From positions 1 through 19,777 of the forward strand of contig JAISTJ010000107.1 in assembly GCA_031272655.1 (NCBI GenBank): a DNA stretch of 19,777 bases, given 5' to 3'. Origin of the DNA: Tannerella sp. GTDB lineage: Bacteria; Bacteroidota; Bacteroidia; Bacteroidales; Tannerellaceae. Within the stretch, counting starts at the first letter, position 1; every line of letters starts with the position of its first letter. A program made the translations under genes and the position numbers. The notes below the pieces were generated by a model. The model was not told where the DNA came from. It ran no database searches and saw nothing but the letters and a program-made list of their open reading frames with translations. Shown here in pieces: positions 15,922-19,777 of this stretch.

Positions 15922-16530
15922 TTAATAAAAGAGATACCTCACTTTGTCATAGTAAATCGGATAGTACTGGTTAGTGTTAGCCGACTGGTAAGTGCTGCCT
16001 GCAGGCTGCTGGCTTATTTCCGAATATCCGGGCACAATCAGCTTCACAACAGAGCTGTCACCAACATATTGAAGTATTGATTCCAAGCCCATTCCGAATG
16101 CGAGATAATAGTAATCGCCGGATTGGGCGTGCTCATTTACGACATAATACGCCATACCGTACAGAAATTCAAACGGATAGGCGGTATTGGCGAACGTATT
16201 GAAGTGATAAGGCGTGTCTGCGTCGTAAATTTCCCCTCTGGTGCGCACCAAAACCGTTGTGGTTCCGGCGGTTGCGCGAACGCCGTTGCCTGAATCAACA
16301 ATGTTCAGGTAGATGCCGCTTTCGAGCTGTACAAACTGGTTTTCACCAAAAACGCCCGATGCGGGAAATTCGCTCAACACTTCAATGTCTTTTGAAGCTA
16401 TAATTCTTCTAATCACCACTTTCTCTTCCGATTTCAGTTCCTCATACGTCTTCGTATCGTTGCATGAAACCGAAAAAAGCAGATCTATCAGGCAAAAAAC
16501 CGATGCCATTATATAAAAACTTTTTTTCAT
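15922..16530 (-). CDS. DUF4827 lipoprotein
   Basis: The 202-residue exported protein begins MKKSFYIMASVFCLIDLLFS with a lipobox-like SVSC (Cys23). The mature part, with QFVQLESGIYLNIVDSGNG followed by a beta-strand TTTVLVRTRGEIYD, resembles DUF4827, a Bacteroidota family, and is reminiscent of FKBP-type peptidyl-prolyl isomerases ('esGl.y.i...G.G'), a relation I infer and cannot test here. The C-terminus is tyrosine rich (YYPIYYDKVRYLFY). Its start overlaps the DHH phosphoesterase stop by 4 bases (ATGA) and glmM follows 9 bases after its stop. The function is unknown; periplasmic location follows from the signal. Confidence 0.8.
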   Translation of the reverse strand: MKKSFYIMASVFCLIDLLFSVSCNDTKTYEELKSEEKVVIRRIIASKDIEVLSEFPASGVFGENQFVQLESGIYLNIVDSGNGVRATAGTTTVLVRTRGEIYDADTPYHFNTFANTAYPFEFLYGMAYYVVNEHAQSGDYYYLAFGMGLESILQYVGDSSVVKLIVPGYSEISQQPAGSTYQSANTNQYYPIYYDKVRYLFY

Positions 16531-17570
16531 ATCTGTGTAATATTATAATTATCAGGATTAAACTTCATCAAACCGGTTTCAAACAGATTGACGGCGTCGG
16601 CAAGAGAGCCGTAATATTCGCCGCCGGAGGCGTTTTTGTGTCCCCCGCCGTTGAAATACTCCGCCGCAAAGCGGTTGCACGGAAATTCTCCGACCGAGCG
16701 GAGTGAAATTTTTATCAGGCTTGTTTCTTCCCTTAAAAAACAGGAAAATTCCACGCCGTTAATGCTAAGCGGCAGATTTACAAAGCCTTCCGTATCGCCG
16801 GAGCGGTAGTTAAAACGGTTTAGCTCGGCTTGCGAAAGCGTGAACAACGCCGTTTTTTTGTATCTGTAAATCTTCATTTTTTCGTACAAAACATATCCCA
16901 TCAGGCGCAAACGGCTTTCGGAATAGACCTGATTGACTTTACGGTAAATTTGGTCTTTATCTATTCCTTTTTTAATTAACTCACTGACTATCAGGTATAT
17001 ATCTTCCCTGTTGGAATTGTAGCTGAAAGCGCCCGTATCGGTCATCATCCCTGTATAGAAGCACTCGGAAGCGTTTTTATCTATCAGATCGGCGTCTCCT
17101 AAAGCGCAAATCAGGCGGAAAACAAGTTCGGAGGTGGAGCACATCTGCGGGTACGAGATCGTTAAGTTGCAGAAGTCATCGGGATCGAGATGGTGGTCTA
17201 TCATGACTTTTTCAGCGTCGGCGGCCACTAATGTGGAAGTCATCCTGCCGACACGTTTTGATGCGTTAAAGTCGAGGCAAAATATAGTATCTGCCTCATG
17301 TATAAGCTGTTTGCCGAAATCGGTGTATTGGTCGAAAAGCACAATGTCTTCCGCTCCGGGCATCCATTTGAGAAATTCGGGGAAATTGTTGGGCACAATA
17401 ATCTTAACCGACTTCTTGTCGAAAGTAGTCAGATAGTGATAAAACCCTAAAGATGAGCCTATTGCGTCTCCGTCGGGCAGTTCATGCGAAACGATCACAA
17501 TGTTTTCCGCCTTGTCAATGACGGTTTTAAGCTTGTGAACCTGCTCGCTGTCAATAATCTTTGTCAACAT
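16527..17570 (-). CDS. DHH-family phosphoesterase (NrnA-like oligoribonuclease/pAp phosphatase)
   Basis: The 347-residue cytoplasmic protein belongs to the DHH/DHHA1 family. Metal-binding motifs are in order: SHELPDGDAIGS (28-39), LDFNASKR (99-106), MIDHHLDP (123-130, the DHH signature), and MTDTGAFSY (176-184). The DHHA1 domain ends with GGGHKNASGG (308-317), which binds substrate. NrnA relatives degrade very short RNAs and/or hydrolyse 3'-phosphoadenosine 5'-phosphate; family resemblance cannot decide between these or a c-di-AMP/pApA role. It is the first gene of a five-gene operon and has its own promoter. Confidence 0.9.
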   Translation of the reverse strand: MLTKIIDSEQVHKLKTVIDKAENIVIVSHELPDGDAIGSSLGFYHYLTTFDKKSVKIIVPNNFPEFLKWMPGAEDIVLFDQYTDFGKQLIHEADTIFCLDFNASKRVGRMTSTLVAADAEKVMIDHHLDPDDFCNLTISYPQMCSTSELVFRLICALGDADLIDKNASECFYTGMMTDTGAFSYNSNREDIYLIVSELIKKGIDKDQIYRKVNQVYSESRLRLMGYVLYEKMKIYRYKKTALFTLSQAELNRFNYRSGDTEGFVNLPLSINGVEFSCFLREETSLIKISLRSVGEFPCNRFAAEYFNGGGHKNASGGEYYGSLADAVNLFETGLMKFNPDNYNITQI

Positions 17571-17590
17571 AAAATCTAAGTTTCAGCCTG

Positions 17591-17622
17591 CAAAGATAAT
17601 ATAAAAATCAATGATTTTCCAA
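17591..17622 (-). promoter_or_regulatory. Putative sigma-ABfr promoter of the five-gene operon
   Basis: On the minus strand a TTG (17620-17622) is followed 21 bases later by TATCTTTG (17591-17598), fitting the -33 and -7 consensus. Transcription would start near 17584, about 14 bases before the ATG at 17570. No other promoter match of this quality was noticed between the five genes. Confidence 0.55.
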
Positions 17623-17659
17623 CTTTTCGGAAAAAATAGATAATAACGGTTTATTGACT

Positions 17660-17799
17660 GGATTGCTTCACTGCGTTCGCAATGACGGGGGTAGGGCGTT
17701 CGCAATGACGGGGAAATGAGATTGCTTCACTGCGTTCGCAATGACGAAGAAAAGGAAGTTCGCAATGACGGGGGTAGGGCGTTCGCAATGACGGGGAAA
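17660..17799 (+). repeat. Cluster of GC-rich interspersed repeats
   Basis: Two full copies of a 27-base unit (core ATTGCTTCACTGCGTTCGC then AATGACG) lie at 17661-17687 and 17720-17746, with three truncated copies GTTCGCAATGACG at 17698, 17758 and 17781. A 42-base block is exactly duplicated (17675-17716 and 17758-17799), separated by 41 bases. Each full copy contains TGCGTTCGCA, able to form a small stem, and ATTGC/GCAAT ends, giving an imperfect hairpin. No open frame is associated. It is not a CRISPR array, since spacing and unit length are irregular. Confidence 0.85.
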
Positions 17800-17810
17800 G
17801 CTCAATTCCC

Positions 17811-17837
17811 AATTCTTAATTCTTAATTCTTAATTCT
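17811..17837 (+). repeat. AT-rich heptamer repeat (AATTCTT)
   Basis: About four tandem copies of AATTCTT run up to the stop codon of the S9 peptidase gene (TGA at 17837-17839 on the minus strand). The reverse complement reads AATTAAGAATTGAG-like sequence, close to that around the stop of the DUF21-CBS gene at 12458-12472. Confidence 0.75.
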
Positions 17838-19777
17838 CAATTATCCTGATACCCCTGAAACCAGTTTCCGAGTTTGATGTCGAGAATATCCGTCCCTTGT
17901 TCGCGTCGTCCGAGCAGATGTTCCGAAAAATAATCTACCATTCTCCAATAGAAATACTCGTTGTAATTCTCGAAATGATGACGCTGACCGGGTATTATAA
18001 GCATATCGAAACGTTTGCCTGCCTTTATCAGTTCGTTGGCTACAACTATTGAATTAGATGGATGGACGTTGTTGTCTATTTCGCTGTGTATCAGCAATAA
18101 ATGTCCTTTCAAGTTTGCCGCAAGCTCCTGATTGGCGGGTACGTGTATGTTAAATCGCGTATTGCCGTTTTCGTCGGTAATCTCCTGTACGCCATGATGT
18201 TTCTCGCTCCAGCTGCGATGATAAAGATTGTTGTCATGATTGCCTGCGCATGAAACTGCTACTTTGAAAAAATCGGGATAGACTAACAATGCAGCTGTTG
18301 ACATGAAACCGCCGCCGGAATGACCGTGAATACCTATGCGATTGATATCCATATAGTTAAATTGACGACACAGTTGTTCAATAGCTGATTTGTGGTCGGC
18401 TAAGGGATAGTCGCGCAGGTTGCCGTATCCATAGTTATGATACCATTTGGAACGTGAAGGATGACCGCCGCGATGTCCTACGGAGATGACTATGAAACCT
18501 GCCTGAGCAAGTCGGTCAGTACGTGGATTCAACGGAATGAACCGATCGTATGTTCCTTCCTGTTGCGGACCCGGATAGACATAATCAATTACCGGATAGA
18601 CTTTTGTGGAGTCAAAATTGAATGGTTTGTAGATTAGTCCGTAGAGGTCGGTAACACCGTCGGCTGCTTTAACCTTGAAAATTTCAGGGAACTGATAACC
18701 GGCAAGCTTCAGCTGTGAGAAGTCGCTTTCTTCAAGCGTCATTATACGGCGACCTGTGTTGTCGTATAACGCCGTTGCCGGTATAGTATTGACTCTCGAA
18801 TAATTGTCAACAACGTATTTGCCGTCTTTGTCCATTGAAATAAGATGAAAGAAATTGCCCGGAGTAATGATTTTAAGTCCCGTTCCATCGAAATTTACAC
18901 GGTAAAGATGTTCGTAGTAGGGTGTTGAATCATCCTGTTCGCGTCCATTAGCTATGAAATAGATTACTCGGTTTTTACTGTCCACGTGTCTTATTTGATC
19001 AACATGCCATGCGCCTTTGGTAATGCGATTTTTCATATTGCCCTCGGCGTCATACAGATACAGATGCGCCCATCCATCGCGCTCGCTCCAGTGTATGAGT
19101 TCTTTGTTATTGTCGGTAAGCGCTATCGGGCGGGTTTCTATATATGTGTTAAGTCTCTCTTGAATAATGGGTTTTATTGTATCTTCTCCAAGCGTATAAG
19201 TGCAGATATCAACACGTTTCATGTCTCGACTTACACGGGTAAGAAAAAATTTCGCTTCATCGCCGAGCCAAGTCTGCGGGGCAGTAAAGTCTTCGCGGGG
19301 TTTGGACGCTAATTGAATCATTTGATCTGCAAAAGCGTCCGTTTTGATTTCTTTGCGGCTTTTGGCTTCAATATCAAATAAATACAAATGAGTTACAGGG
19401 GATCCGTCTTCTCCGGGTAATTGATATTTATATGTTTCGAGTGTAGGGCGAGGTTTGGCGATTGAATTGATTACCCAGAGGTCTTTCATTTGACGCTGAT
19501 CGCTTAGCGTCGTAACGAAAAACTTACCGTCGGGCGACCAGTTGCCCATTACCGACTTGCGTTTGTGGTCGAGAAGAGCCGAATCAGTGCTCATGCGGTT
19601 GCGTGGCATCCCGTATCCGAAATCCTCCACGCCATCGGTTGTCAGTTGCGTTTCCACGATAGTGCTGTCTTTCGGATTTTTCTGCAATTTTTCGTATTCC
19701 GAATATGTCATATACCACAGATTAAGGTCTTTAGCGAAGAGTACATGTTTCTTGTCGGGTGAAACATTACCCCAACG
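17837..19777 (-). CDS. S9-family (DPP-IV-like) serine peptidase, N-terminus beyond the window
   Basis: The frame is open to the right edge (646 residues visible, beginning RWGNVSPDKKHVLFAKD), so the gene continues beyond it and the ATG at 19711 is not the start. The N-terminal half is a beta-propeller with repeated blade motifs (NWSPDGKFFVTTLSDQ, LIHWSERDGWAHLYLYD). The C-terminal alpha/beta-hydrolase domain carries the nucleophile in GHSGGG (Ser487 of the visible part), the aspartate in EIDNNVHP (Asp568) and the histidine in PGQRHHF (His600 or 601). Such enzymes release dipeptides from proline-containing peptides, usually in the periplasm of Bacteroidota; a signal peptide would lie outside the window. 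It is divergent from nothing visible, and its 3' end abuts a heptamer repeat and the GC-rich repeat cluster. Confidence 0.9.
   Translation of the reverse strand, partial: RWGNVSPDKKHVLFAKDLNLWYMTYSEYEKLQKNPKDSTIVETQLTTDGVEDFGYGMPRNRMSTDSALLDHKRKSVMGNWSPDGKFFVTTLSDQRQMKDLWVINSIAKPRPTLETYKYQLPGEDGSPVTHLYLFDIEAKSRKEIKTDAFADQMIQLASKPREDFTAPQTWLGDEAKFFLTRVSRDMKRVDICTYTLGEDTIKPIIQERLNTYIETRPIALTDNNKELIHWSERDGWAHLYLYDAEGNMKNRITKGAWHVDQIRHVDSKNRVIYFIANGREQDDSTPYYEHLYRVNFDGTGLKIITPGNFFHLISMDKDGKYVVDNYSRVNTIPATALYDNTGRRIMTLEESDFSQLKLAGYQFPEIFKVKAADGVTDLYGLIYKPFNFDSTKVYPVIDYVYPGPQQEGTYDRFIPLNPRTDRLAQAGFIVISVGHRGGHPSRSKWYHNYGYGNLRDYPLADHKSAIEQLCRQFNYMDINRIGIHGHSGGGFMSTAALLVYPDFFKVAVSCAGNHDNNLYHRSWSEKHHGVQEITDENGNTRFNIHVPANQELAANLKGHLLLIHSEIDNNVHPSNSIVVANELIKAGKRFDMLIIPGQRHHFENYNEYFYWRMVDYFSEHLLGRREQGTDILDIKLGNWFQGYQDN

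Noticed and set aside
17660..17799. CRISPR-like array
   Set aside because: The units are of uneven length, some truncated, and the stretches between them are 4-12 bases or repeat-derived, not unique spacers; no cas gene is near.

Overview
The window looks like a chromosomal segment of a Bacteroidota (Bacteroidales-type) genome. The signs are several TAnnTTTG -7 promoter boxes (the sigma-ABfr consensus), almost no Shine-Dalgarno sequences, SPII lipoproteins, Bacteroidota families (DUF2490, DUF4827, a 6-bladed beta-propeller lipoprotein, LxC-type leucine-rich repeats), the short serC-serA pair and a DPP-IV-like S9 peptidase. No rRNA, tRNA, CRISPR array, transposase or phage gene was seen.

Layout. 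(1) 1-4525, plus strand: the 3' end of a probable GH78 alpha-L-rhamnosidase, a GH30 glycoside hydrolase lipoprotein with its own promoter, then a 899-residue protein fusing a Pif1/RecD-type SF1B helicase to a second AAA+ ATPase. The helicase gene starts on a GTG overlapping the GH30 stop. (2) 4535-5878, minus: a leucine-rich-repeat lipoprotein with a perfect Shine-Dalgarno. (3) 5879-6287: an AT-rich divergent intergenic region. (4) 6288-9027, plus: a DUF2490 outer-membrane protein, then serC and serA of serine synthesis, overlapping by 4 bp. (5) 9125-10267: a 6-bladed propeller lipoprotein gene apparently broken by three single-base deletions. (6) 10288-12470: a divergent pair, a SpoU-type RNA methyltransferase (minus) and a CNNM/CorB-type DUF21-CBS membrane protein (plus). 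(7) 12544-13317, plus: a Cof-type HAD phosphatase. (8) 17570-13332, minus: a tight five-gene operon of DHH phosphoesterase, DUF4827 lipoprotein, glmM, SpoU methyltransferase and gmhA. (9) 17571-17836: an intergenic stretch holding a promoter and a cluster of a GC-rich interspersed repeat plus a heptamer repeat. (10) 17837-19777, minus: an S9 (DPP-IV family) peptidase running off the right edge.

The five-gene operon links envelope precursor supply (GlmM for UDP-GlcNAc, GmhA for heptose of lipopolysaccharide) with nucleotide/RNA turnover and RNA modification. serC and serA are consecutive steps of phosphoserine synthesis. The left edge may be the end of a glycan-utilisation cluster, but no SusC/SusD is visible.

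Most worth a second look: the helicase-AAA+ fusion with an atypical second Walker B; the interspersed repeat, one copy of which appears to supply the C-terminus of GmhA; the triple-frameshift propeller gene; and a SerA lacking the usual catalytic Glu/His. No clearly undescribed multi-gene defence or mobile system is evident.
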